22,111 nucleotides of DNA from a virus, in the IMG/VR virus record IMGVR_UViG_3300046010_014000, positions 1 through 22,111 of that record; one strand, given 5' to 3'. The number at the start of each line of letters is the position of its first letter. Position 1 is the stretch's first letter. Below are positions 7,724 to 13,520 of the stretch, one piece after another. The translations under genes were made by a program, and so were the position numbers. The notes under the pieces are model-generated. The model was not told the origin of the DNA and made no database searches. It saw nothing but the letters and a program-made list of their open reading frames with translations.

Positions 7724-9145
7724 CTACCACTCACCAAAGTCATTGTTTTTATTAGTATCTTCTAAATTCTTGAAATACTCTTCTGCCTGCTCTTCCATAC
7801 GGTTAATTTCTTCTAATTGCCATTCCTTTGATCCATATTTAGGCTTAATAGGCACAGGCGCATGGGTGTAGGAATAGCTTTCTCTCCATGCGTATAAAAC
7901 GGCTTCGCAAATGTCTGAGTGGAACCTACGGCTAATAACTTTCTTATCGGGCGTACTTTTGTCTAAATCCCATTCCACTCTCATACAGTCATGAGCAAAT
8001 ACTGAATCTTCCTTAGCTTTAAGTCTACCTGTGCGTAAAGCATCATTCATTAATTCTATGTACTCTACTTTCCTAATCTTTTCAGCTGGTTGCACTGATA
8101 TCTTGTAACGCTTTGATATTTCTTCAGAAATCTTTTTACCTAAACCACCTGTGTCAACTACGATCTTGCTAAAATCGTATTGCATTCTAAGTGTTTCTAT
8201 TTGTTGAACAAGCTCCGTAATACCTTGATGCTTTGTGACAACTTCTTCGACAAGATAAGTCGAAGGACTAGATTCACTCCAAGCAAGAACACATAAGGCA
8301 TCAGCGTCATTATAACCCAAGTCAACACCAAGAATGTAATTCCATTTAACGATAGGTAATTCATCATAATCATTTATATGTTTACTATAATGATATACAA
8401 GAGAATCTACATCCAACACCCATTTACCAAACCACTCTCTTTGGATACTTGGATTGTCAGCTGTCACACCACGACGTTTTAATTCTTGTTCAAATACTTG
8501 CTGATGCGACATCCCAGACTTTTTAGATATGAAAGGATTATCCCAAAAACCCCAAGAATGCTGAGACCAATCTCTGCTGCGGCTACATACATAAAAATAC
8601 CCACTAGGAAGAACACCAGGAGTACCGATAAGGCAAAGAGTACCGGCATGATCAAGCAAAGCAGGGCCGATAATATCATTAACCAATTCATCAATAAACG
8701 AAGGGAATGACTGACATTCGTCAATATAGACTTTTTTGATCGCAAGTCCTCTGAATTTTTCAATTTCACTTTTATCAGCTGCTCCTGTGCAATAGATAGT
8801 CGAACCTGAGGGAAAAGTCACAGATAGCTCAGAAGAGTTAAATACGCCTCCCAATCCAAATTGTCTATTTATTTTTTTGAGTTCCGGCCAAACAATCCGC
8901 TTAGCATTGCTACGAGAAAGAGTAATGTAAACACAAATAGTATCCTGGTTATTTACAGCAGTGTGAACAAGGTCGGCAGCACAAGACACAGTCTTACCTG
9001 CACGGCGTGTTGTAACTGCCACCTTGAATCGGCTAGGGTCTGCAACAAACTTTAATTGCTGATCAAATAGAAAATCCTCAAGCTTAAATGGTTTGCTCTT
9101 ACGTTTTTTAAGCTCACCTAATACATGTTCAAGATTGGGTTTCAT
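7724..9145 (-). CDS. Terminase large subunit (packaging ATPase and nuclease)
   Basis: The 473-residue protein carries both terminase domains. The ATPase has a Walker A-like TTRRAGKT (45-52), Walker B KVYIDECQ with D142 and E143, and the coupling motif LIGTPG (172-177). The RNase H-like nuclease has GVDLGYNDADAL with D275, KIVVDTGG with D331, and HSDICEAVLYAW with D411. These acidic residues are the expected metal ligands. The enzyme cuts concatemers and powers DNA entry through the portal. Its ATG lies 17 bases inside the preceding gene and has no strong Shine-Dalgarno, so it is probably coupled. The packaging type (cos, pac or terminal repeats) cannot be decided from this sequence. Confidence 0.95.
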   Translation of the reverse strand: MKPNLEHVLGELKKRKSKPFKLEDFLFDQQLKFVADPSRFKVAVTTRRAGKTVSCAADLVHTAVNNQDTICVYITLSRSNAKRIVWPELKKINRQFGLGGVFNSSELSVTFPSGSTIYCTGAADKSEIEKFRGLAIKKVYIDECQSFPSFIDELVNDIIGPALLDHAGTLCLIGTPGVLPSGYFYVCSRSRDWSQHSWGFWDNPFISKKSGMSHQQVFEQELKRRGVTADNPSIQREWFGKWVLDVDSLVYHYSKHINDYDELPIVKWNYILGVDLGYNDADALCVLAWSESSPSTYLVEEVVTKHQGITELVQQIETLRMQYDFSKIVVDTGGLGKKISEEISKRYKISVQPAEKIRKVEYIELMNDALRTGRLKAKEDSVFAHDCMRVEWDLDKSTPDKKVISRRFHSDICEAVLYAWRESYSYTHAPVPIKPKYGSKEWQLEEINRMEEQAEEYFKNLEDTNKNNDFGEW

Positions 9146-9374
9146 TTAGTAATTCTTTTGCCAGCTTTTTAAGCTCGTCATCCGGTACTGCTGCTAGTTC
9201 TTCTTTTTGCTCTTTTTGCGCTTTAGACAAATCTGTCAATAATTTAACATAAGCTACTAAATCACGGGCAGACTTATCCGAAAGCTTCCTAGTAGACACT
9301 TCTTGGTAAATGTGATTTATATCACGCTTTACCGCGTCACTAGCTTTTTTGAGCAGTTTGTTTAGATCGTCCAC
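9129..9374 (-). CDS. Small charged helical protein before large terminase
   Basis: This encodes 81 residues from GTG 9374-9372, with AGAGG six bases upstream. The product looks wholly helical and highly charged (MDDLNKLLKKASDAVKRDIN, and later AQKEQKEELA). It overlaps the start of the large terminase by 17 bases and the end of the upstream gene by 35 bases, so the three are co-translated. It could be a small terminase-like or terminase-binding protein, but no helix-turn-helix is evident. The HTH gene at 9951-10310 is a better small-terminase candidate. I do not recognise the family. Confidence 0.6.
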   Translation of the reverse strand: MDDLNKLLKKASDAVKRDINHIYQEVSTRKLSDKSARDLVAYVKLLTDLSKAQKEQKEELAAVPDDELKKLAKELLNETQS

Positions 9375-9579
9375 TCTGTACCTCTGGTGCTAAAATTACT
9401 GATTTAATATTTGTCAAGGGAATAATAGCACTGATACCACGGCTTTCTACAAGCACTCCATTAGATTCCAAAGACAAAGACACATCAGGATGCTTTTCAG
9501 GAAAAATAGAAATAGCACCTAGAACGGATGTTCCGGGGATTGTTATAGCATTAATGATTTCTACTGATTTTACTTTCAT
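9340..9579 (-). CDS. Hypothetical beta-rich small protein
   Basis: The likely start is ATG 9579-9577 (MKVKSVEIINAITIPGTSV), with AGGAG about four bases upstream, giving 79 residues. A start at 9603 would overlap the upstream gene and lacks a comparable site. The sequence alternates in a beta pattern (SVLGAISIFPEKHPDVSLSL, then GVLVESRGISAIIPLTNIKS). This resembles short phage proteins of about 80 residues with a final ‘IPLTNIKSV' strand, near terminase genes. No catalytic motif is visible. Function is unknown; it may be a small virion or regulatory protein. Confidence 0.6.
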   Translation of the reverse strand: MKVKSVEIINAITIPGTSVLGAISIFPEKHPDVSLSLESNGVLVESRGISAIIPLTNIKSVILAPEVQSGRSKQTAQKS

Positions 9580-9586
9580 ACCACTC

Positions 9587-9982
9587 CTAGACAAAGGGAT
9601 CAAAATCCCATTCTTTTGGTTTTAACGATCTCCCTACTTTAGTGAGATGCGTACAAACATTTATATTTTGAGGCATAAGCATTTTAGCTATGCCCATTTT
9701 TCTCCAAGCTTTCTTTACAAAAAGCCAATCAAGAACATTACCACGGTAGCAAACATAACCAAGAATAACATCAGGATCTTCCTTTAACGCTGCTACTTTG
9801 ATTGTACAGTATGGGAGCCTTTTTTCCAAAGACACCTTGTAATTGGCAAAGAAAGAATCTTTTTTAATTCTACCAAACCAATCACACCCGTGATACAAGC
9901 CTAAAAGCCAGGTGGAATATATCAGAGGTAGGTCTTCTTCCCTAACATCTCTAACCAGGATCATATTTGATGTAACTTGCAT
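9587..9982 (-). CDS. GNAT-like acetyltransferase
   Basis: The 131-residue product shows the order of a GNAT fold. Strand 1 and helix are ILVRDVREEDLPLIYSTWLL (8-27). The beta4 region is DVILGYVCYRGNVLDWLFVK (71-90). The acetyl-CoA binding loop then reads R-K-M-G-I-A (94-99), matching the R/Q-x-x-G-x-G/A motif A. GNAT enzymes transfer acetyl groups from acetyl-CoA to amines or protein N-termini. The substrate here is unknown. The gene sits among packaging genes, overlapping the HTH gene by 32 bases, and shares their late transcription. Similar acetyltransferases near phage terminases are, to my knowledge, not assigned a role. A strained point is the short C-terminus, which lacks a clear last strand. 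Confidence 0.65.
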   Translation of the reverse strand: MQVTSNMILVRDVREEDLPLIYSTWLLGLYHGCDWFGRIKKDSFFANYKVSLEKRLPYCTIKVAALKEDPDVILGYVCYRGNVLDWLFVKKAWRKMGIAKMLMPQNINVCTHLTKVGRSLKPKEWDFDPFV

Positions 9983-10310
9983 ATCTTCTAATTATCCTGT
10001 TTATAGTGTTAGTATGTAACTCTACCGCTTCCGATATTTCCTTAGCAGGTCTACCTTCACAATGCATCTTCCAGATTTCTTTATCAATCTTACGTTTGAA
10101 TTTAAAATCATGAAGCATTTGACCGGCTAATTCAAAATACCTCTGCTTTTCCAAAAAGGATTGGGGAGTCCACATTTGTTGAAAATGAAAACTATCCCAA
10201 TGAATTAACGGATGGCCCGGGACATCGCTGTTTTCGATATCCTTAAAGCCTTTATCCGCTAACTTTTTGTACCACTTCTTCTGTAGCTTTTGAAATTCCT
10301 TCTGCGTCAT
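9951..10310 (-). CDS. Helix-turn-helix protein, possible small terminase
   Basis: This encodes 119 residues. The N-terminal part reads QKLQKKWYKKLADKGFKDIE, and the middle has SFLEKQRYFELAGQMLHD, a pattern I recall from a conserved phage family near terminase genes. The C-terminus contains a predicted helix-turn-helix, RPAKEISEAVELHTNTINRI (about 88-107), followed by IRRY. Small terminase subunits bind the packaging site through such a domain and pass DNA to the large subunit. Position three genes upstream of the large terminase is consistent. A transcription regulator of the late operon is the main alternative. It overlaps both neighbours, by 32 and 59 bases. Confidence 0.6.
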   Translation of the reverse strand: MTQKEFQKLQKKWYKKLADKGFKDIENSDVPGHPLIHWDSFHFQQMWTPQSFLEKQRYFELAGQMLHDFKFKRKIDKEIWKMHCEGRPAKEISEAVELHTNTINRIIRRYASYIKYDPG

Positions 10311-10572
10311 TTGCTTGCTCTTTCTTTGGCGCTTTGTCAGGATGCATCAGATAAAATGCTAGCTCGTTTGCTTTAGCTTTTCTCATCATTTTGCCTAGAA
10401 GGTCTGCGTCAAACGAATCTTCATTTTGAGGCAAATGTTGGACAAAAGCTGCAAATAGCTTTTTGGTGTCGGCATTAACTTCAAATCCTTGTGAGGATAG
10501 AAATTGCTCAGCCTGTGCTTCAAAAGCTTCTGGGGTTTGAGCTAACTTAGTCAGTCTGGCTTTCCGAAACAT
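10252..10572 (-). CDS. Hypothetical helical protein
   Basis: The 106-residue product starts at ATG 10572 with AAGGAG upstream. It is largely helical (EAFEAQAEQFLSSQGFEVNA, and LLGKMMRKAKANELAFYLM) and has an acidic, Lys/Glu-rich end. It overlaps the upstream coiled-coil gene by 26 bases and the HTH gene by 59 bases. No membrane segment, signal peptide or known motif is visible. Position at the head of the packaging unit suggests an accessory role, but the function is unknown. Confidence 0.6.
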   Translation of the reverse strand: MFRKARLTKLAQTPEAFEAQAEQFLSSQGFEVNADTKKLFAAFVQHLPQNEDSFDADLLGKMMRKAKANELAFYLMHPDKAPKKEQANDAEGISKATEEVVQKVSG

Positions 10573-10819
10573 TCTCAGCTCCTTGTTGGGATTGTTCTTT
10601 TTGTTGCTGTGCTTTTTTAAGCTCTACATATTCTTTGTTAACGTCAACAAGTTTATTGTTAATATCAACAAGAGCAATCTTCATTTGCTCGATTTGATAC
10701 TGAAGCTCACCAGCTTTAGTACACAAATCAATGTAGTCTTTCTTCAGTTGTTCCTCTGATCTCATTAGTTTTACTCCTTTTGCCTTAAGTGCTCTGCGTT
10801 GTTTTCTATTCAACTTCAT
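10547..10819 (-). CDS. Coiled-coil protein with RKQRRALK N-terminus; first leftward gene
   Basis: The longest frame begins MKLNRKQRRALKAKG (ATG 10819) and gives 90 residues. A basic N-(R/K)-x-QRRA opening is common in small phage proteins, which favours this start. The rest is a coiled coil (ELQYQIEQMKIALVDINNKL) with a Gln-rich tail. There is no Shine-Dalgarno before 10819. Instead a promoter -10 box ends six bases before this ATG, so the message from that promoter would be leaderless. An internal ATG at 10765 (MRSEEQLKK) has a very good AAAGGAG eight bases upstream and could give a 72-residue form. Function is unknown. Confidence 0.6.
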   Translation of the reverse strand: MKLNRKQRRALKAKGVKLMRSEEQLKKDYIDLCTKAGELQYQIEQMKIALVDINNKLVDVNKEYVELKKAQQQKEQSQQGAENVSESQTD

Positions 10820-10825
10820 ATATGT

Positions 10826-10854
10826 ATTATACCAAATTAGACTTAAAAAGTCAA
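10826..10854 (-). promoter_or_regulatory. Leftward promoter PL2 (leaderless for the 10819 gene)
   Basis: On the minus strand, TTGACT (10854-10849) and TATAAT (10831-10826) are separated by 17 bases. Five of six -35 bases and all six -10 bases match sigma70 consensus. The expected start of transcription is about base 10819, which is the A of the first gene's ATG. Confidence 0.85.
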
Positions 10855-10856
10855 TA

Positions 10857-10905
10857 AGTATTACGCCGCTTACATAATATATATAATAATTGTGGCGTAT
10901 TACTA
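10857..10905. repeat. Inverted repeat between the leftward promoters
   Basis: AGTATTACGCCGC (10857-10869) and GTGGCGTATTACT (10893-10905) are inverted copies of a 13-base unit with two mismatches. They are separated by 23 AT-rich bases. The left arm ends three bases from the PL2 -35 box, and the whole element lies in the transcribed leader of PL1. It could be a pair of protein-binding half sites, or a hairpin in the PL1 leader RNA. Which of the two cannot be decided from sequence. Confidence 0.65.
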
Positions 10906-10921
10906 AGTTACATATGTAGTT

Positions 10922-10949
10922 ATTATACCAGTATTTTTTAGCTTGTCAA
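10922..10949 (-). promoter_or_regulatory. Leftward promoter PL1
   Basis: TTGACA (10949-10944) and TATAAT (10927-10922) both match sigma70 consensus perfectly, with a 16-base spacer. Transcription should start near 10915, giving a leader of about 96 bases before ATG 10819. The leader contains the inverted repeat and the PL2 promoter. Confidence 0.88.
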
Positions 10950-10991
10950 GTACTATTTTATAAGTAGTTGATATTATTACGATCAAAATTC

Positions 10992-11034
10992 TTGACAAAT
11001 AATTCTTGTTTTTGTAAAAACGTTATGTTAATAT
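10992..11034 (+). promoter_or_regulatory. Rightward promoter region PR1
   Basis: Two overlapping readings exist. TTGACA (10992-10997) is a perfect -35 box with a weak -10, TAAAAA (11015-11020), 17 bases later. Alternatively, TTGTTT (11006-11011) is followed after 17 bases by TAATAT (11029-11034). A 14-base palindrome, GTTTTTGTAAAAAC (11008-11021), lies across both. The gene at 11056 follows, with AGGAGG as its ribosome site. Together with PL1 this is a divergent promoter pair. Confidence 0.7.
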
Positions 11035-11055
11035 ACAAACATAACAGGAGGTACT

Positions 11056-11316
11056 ATGGAATTAAATATTGGCAGATTGATTGATTGGGATGGCGAAGAA
11101 GGTCTTATCGAGGACGAACAAGGTGACGTTATACGCGTTACTTTCGAAGACTTCAATCCACATGACCTAAAACATGTTGTAGTCGGTTCTACTGTTATTA
11201 TTACAGAGAAAGGCTACTTAGAGCTTACTTCACAAAGCTTTTCGCATTACCTCGAAGAGCCTTTTGATGAATTAGCTTTTATGGATGATTCTGATGATTC
11301 TGAAGAAGATAGTTGA
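11056..11316 (+). CDS. Cold-shock-domain-like small acidic protein
   Basis: This 86-residue product is the first rightward gene, with AGGAGG seven bases before the ATG. Residues 5-60 have the strand order of a cold-shock OB fold: IGRLIDWDGEEGLIEDEQGD, then VIRVTFEDF, and VVGSTVIITEKGYLELTSQS. In true cold-shock proteins the second segment is K-G-F/Y-G-F-I with nucleic-acid-binding aromatics. Here it is EEGLIE, and the key aromatics are missing. The C-terminal tail is strongly acidic (DDSDDSEEDS). It may therefore be a divergent CSD that binds protein rather than RNA. As an immediate early gene it could act on host transcription or translation, but this is inference. Confidence 0.55.
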   Translation: MELNIGRLIDWDGEEGLIEDEQGDVIRVTFEDFNPHDLKHVVVGSTVIITEKGYLELTSQSFSHYLEEPFDELAFMDDSDDSEEDS

Positions 11317-11341
11317 CTTTTTGTTTTGTTTGAGGTATAAT
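11313..11341 (+). promoter_or_regulatory. Rightward promoter PR2 (leaderless for the nuclease gene)
   Basis: TTGACT (11313-11318) and TATAAT (11336-11341) are 17 bases apart, the same boxes and spacing as PL2. The -35 box overlaps the stop codon of the previous gene. Transcription should start at 11348-11349, where ATG 11349 begins. No Shine-Dalgarno is present between the -10 box and the ATG. Confidence 0.85.
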
Positions 11342-11348
11342 AGTATCT

Positions 11349-12218
11349 ATGAAATTGACAAATAAGTTAAATCTTCCTCAGCCAATAGTTAAAGCCGTGT
11401 CTAACGATGGTTACAGCAGCGGCGATTGTGATATCTCTGTCACGTCGCTGCTGAAGCCACCACAGATGCGAACACTTGAGCTTCGTCATGAAGATCAACT
11501 TACTGAAGATGTATCCGATAGAATTTGGAGCTTACTCGGTCAAGTTGTACATGGTATTCTTGAAAGAGCTGAAGAGACAGCTATTGCTGAGCAAAGACTT
11601 GTAATCGAAGTAGAAGGTTGGAAAGTCAGCGGACAAATGGATAGATTTCTTTTGAAAGAAGGAATTCTACAAGATTATAAGTTTACTTCAGTATACAAAG
11701 TAAGAGATGGTGTTCCAGAAGAGTATGCTAAGCAATTAAATATCTATGCCCATATTCTTCGAAAACATGGTAAGACAGTAAACAAATTGCAGATTGTAGC
11801 TATATTGCGTGATTGGTCTAAGAATCAATACATGCGTGAAGGAGATCCCTATCCGGCACATCAAGTAGTACTGCTAGACGTGCCGTTAATCCCTGATGAA
11901 GAGGTGGCAGCTTATGTGCGTGAGCGCGTGTTGGTGCACAAAGAGGCCGCCTCTCTTCCCTCTGATCAATTACCAGAATGTTCAGCGGAAGATCGATGGG
12001 CAAAACCTGATGTATGGGCTTTGATGAAGAAAGGGCAAAAGAAAGCCGTAAGACTTACTCAAAGCGAAGAGGCAGCTAAACTAGCATTAGAAGCTGCTGG
12101 GCCTAACCATAGCATCAAGTTTAGACCAGGAGAAAGCACACGTTGTAAGAGCTACTGTTCTGCAGCACCTTTCTGTGAGCAATATAAACGTATGAAGAAA
12201 GATGAGGATGAAGAATGA
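11349..12218 (+). CDS. PD-(D/E)XK nuclease (RecB/Cas4-type) with probable Fe-S cluster
   Basis: The 289-residue product shows the core of the RecB/Cas4 nuclease family. His68 in GQVVHGILE, Asp98 in GQMDRF, Asp109-x-Lys111 in LQDYKF, and Gln129 in KQLNIYA are the expected metal and DNA-binding residues. Four cysteines (C211, C266, C270, C276, the last three in RCKSYCSAAPFC) could ligate a 4Fe-4S cluster, as in AddB and Cas4. Phage homologues act as recombination or DNA-end processing exonucleases. There is no Shine-Dalgarno; promoter PR2 ends seven bases before the ATG, so the message is predicted leaderless. The gene is followed by an ATGA overlap with the next. A role in replication-linked recombination is inferred. 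Confidence 0.85.
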   Translation: MKLTNKLNLPQPIVKAVSNDGYSSGDCDISVTSLLKPPQMRTLELRHEDQLTEDVSDRIWSLLGQVVHGILERAEETAIAEQRLVIEVEGWKVSGQMDRFLLKEGILQDYKFTSVYKVRDGVPEEYAKQLNIYAHILRKHGKTVNKLQIVAILRDWSKNQYMREGDPYPAHQVVLLDVPLIPDEEVAAYVRERVLVHKEAASLPSDQLPECSAEDRWAKPDVWALMKKGQKKAVRLTQSEEAAKLALEAAGPNHSIKFRPGESTRCKSYCSAAPFCEQYKRMKKDEDEE

Positions 12219-12445
12219 AAATTAAAACAGATGACTTGAGAATGTTAATGGATTATATGGAAAAAGAGCTAGTAGAAGAAGTGGACATCTCTGAAGTAGC
12301 AGCTAACTTTGCCATATACGCTACTTTTTCAGACATTGAGGGGCGTGAATGCGAAATCACACTATATGACTCTATTCGCGATATGCGTCCTGATTTGACT
12401 AAAAAAATGCAATTAAGAACACGAATTAAAAAAGGAGATACATAA
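12215..12445 (+). CDS. Hypothetical small acidic protein
   Basis: This encodes 76 residues and starts in an ATGA overlap with the nuclease gene. It reads MKIKTDDLRMLMDYMEKELV, then a beta segment AIYATFSDIEGRECEITLYD, and a basic end. No known motif is seen. The layout of an N-terminal helix followed by EGRECEITLYDS-type strands occurs in other phage small proteins next to the RecB-like nuclease, as far as I can recall. Co-translation with the nuclease suggests a related role in DNA metabolism; function is unknown. Confidence 0.6.
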   Translation: MKIKTDDLRMLMDYMEKELVEEVDISEVAANFAIYATFSDIEGRECEITLYDSIRDMRPDLTKKMQLRTRIKKGDT

Positions 12446-12657
12446 TGAGTGATGGTATGACAGAAGTATTTAGACATAAGAAGATTGTTAGAAAGAAAAT
12501 TAACAAATATGTCACTTTATTCTTAGATAAGAATGATGACATTGTTATTATTGAAAACACAATAGGAGGACCTCAACTTACAAATCGAATTTATTTAAAG
12601 GTTAAAACTTTTAATAAGATCATAAAAGCTTTAAAAGGAATGACTAATGGATTTTAA
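12445..12657 (+). CDS. Hypothetical small basic protein
   Basis: The 70-residue product begins one base into the previous stop (TAATG), with AAGGAG eight bases upstream. It is Lys-rich and mixed alpha/beta (RHKKIVRKKINKYVTLFLDK, then DIVIIENTIGG). No cysteine pair, catalytic motif or membrane segment is present. It lies in a tight chain of four small genes between the nuclease and the DUF669-like gene. I do not recognise a family. A nucleic-acid-binding accessory is possible, given the charge, but unsupported. Confidence 0.55.
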   Translation: MSDGMTEVFRHKKIVRKKINKYVTLFLDKNDDIVIIENTIGGPQLTNRIYLKVKTFNKIIKALKGMTNGF

Positions 12658-12841
12658 ACATGAAATTAAATTACATTTGTTTGGAGCTGCTTTACAGTCT
12701 ATCATAACTAGAGAGGGTGGACTACTTGTAAAAACTCCTAGACAAATTGCTGAAGAAGCTATGAAGTATGCTGAAGCTTCTACTGATGTATGGTTTGCTA
12801 ATTTAGCTTCAACAAAGGATAAAAATGATGAGCCCGCTTAA
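12647..12841 (+). CDS. Hypothetical small protein
   Basis: This encodes 64 residues. ATG 12647 lies 11 bases inside the previous gene, with AAAGGA upstream. Its sequence (LKTPRQIAEEAMKYAEAST-like, preceded by LHLFGAALQSIITREGG) is helical, with the core KTPRQIAEEAMKYAEAS. No domain is recognised. It overlaps the next small gene by 17 bases. Function is unknown. Confidence 0.55.
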   Translation: MDFKHEIKLHLFGAALQSIITREGGLLVKTPRQIAEEAMKYAEASTDVWFANLASTKDKNDEPA

Positions 12842-12986
12842 GTTAGGATTGATGGTATATGCACTTGTATTAGGATTTGTACTTGTAAGAGCATTATTAA
12901 CTGCTATACATTACAAAATAGTAATATCTCTACTAAAAGAGGATATTAAGGATCTTATTAAACCAAAGGAGAACAAAGATGAGTAA
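12825..12986 (+). CDS. Small single-pass membrane protein
   Basis: A 53-residue frame starts at ATG 12825 with AAAGGA six bases upstream, and ends at TAA 12984-12986, eight bases into the next gene. The product reads MMSPLKLGLMVYALVLGFVL with a hydrophobic stretch at about residues 5-28, then an amphipathic KEDIKDLIKPKENKDE end. The overlap at both ends (17 and 8 bases), the ribosome site and the clean hydrophobic segment argue that it is a real gene. It would anchor in the inner membrane with a charged tail. The role is unknown; phage early membrane proteins often act in host takeover, superinfection exclusion or lysis control, but nothing here separates these. Confidence 0.6.
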   Translation: MMSPLKLGLMVYALVLGFVLVRALLTAIHYKIVISLLKEDIKDLIKPKENKDE

Positions 12987-13452
12987 ATCAAACACATCTA
13001 GTGCTGGTGGCAATTGGGCTACACGCACAAAAACAGCAACTAAATCAGTACCTCTTTCAAAGAGCACTGGTGATCGTGGAGAACGCCGTACAGCGGTTGT
13101 AGAATCTTTCACGCCTAAGTCTTACAAGACTGGAAGTTTTGGCGTAGAAGTGAAATATTCTGTAGCTGGCTTGCAGCGTCCTGTGTACGAAAATATTGTC
13201 TTGACAAAGCTGTCTGACAATGGTACTATGGAACCTACGAAATATGGTGAAAGTAATCTTAAACGAAGACTTCAGGCATTCGGATTGGATAGCGAAGCTA
13301 TTAACGCATTCCCGATTCCTAAGTCTCCTAAAGATGCTGGTAACGAAGCGTATGCACTTTCCGGCGCTCCCGTTGCCATTTACCTGGTAGACGAGGAATA
13401 CCTTGGAAAGCCAACTAAGCGTGTTCGAGCGGTATTCCCTGCTGAAGGGTAA
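12979..13452 (+). CDS. DUF669-like putative ssDNA-binding protein
   Basis: The 157-residue product starts at ATG 12979 with AAAGGAG upstream. The N-terminal 35 residues are Ser/Thr/Lys-rich and probably disordered. The rest runs VVESFTPKSYKTGSFGVEVK, then PVYENIVLTK, LKRRLQAFGL, and ALSGAPVAIYLVDEEYLGKP. This matches the beta-strand, short-helix, beta-strand order of phage DUF669 proteins. Those lie beside replication genes and are regarded as probable ssDNA-binding proteins. Its place immediately before DNA polymerase agrees. No acidic C-terminal tail typical of classical SSB or T7 gp2.5 is present, so the call rests on pattern and context. Confidence 0.6.
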   Translation: MSKSNTSSAGGNWATRTKTATKSVPLSKSTGDRGERRTAVVESFTPKSYKTGSFGVEVKYSVAGLQRPVYENIVLTKLSDNGTMEPTKYGESNLKRRLQAFGLDSEAINAFPIPKSPKDAGNEAYALSGAPVAIYLVDEEYLGKPTKRVRAVFPAEG

Positions 13453-13520
13453 CTTATAGCCGTGAATGTGAATCGGCTCGATAGCCGTGGTCCCGGGCTT
13501 ATACGGGACATTTTACTTAC
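13453..13520 (+). promoter_or_regulatory. Structured leader with alternative hairpins before DNA polymerase
   Basis: This 68-base gap holds a direct repeat ATAGCCGTG (13456-13464 and 13481-13489). CGGCT at 13474-13478 can pair with either AGCCG copy: 13458-13462 (11-base loop) or 13483-13487 (CGAT loop). Only one pairing can form at a time. A third hairpin, GTCCCG-GGCTTATA-CGGGAC (13490-13509), is followed by ATTTTAC and could attenuate transcription. No Shine-Dalgarno precedes ATG 13521. This arrangement suggests post-transcriptional control of polymerase, but is not proof. Confidence 0.45.

Noticed and set aside
11349-12218. Cas4 of a CRISPR adaptation module
   Set aside because: The nuclease fits the Cas4/RecB family, but there is no CRISPR array, cas1 or cas2 in the window, and its neighbours are replication genes.
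13453-13520. Possible tRNA in the gap before polymerase
   Set aside because: Too short, no T-loop consensus and no acceptor stem pairing; hairpins are better explained as leader structures.
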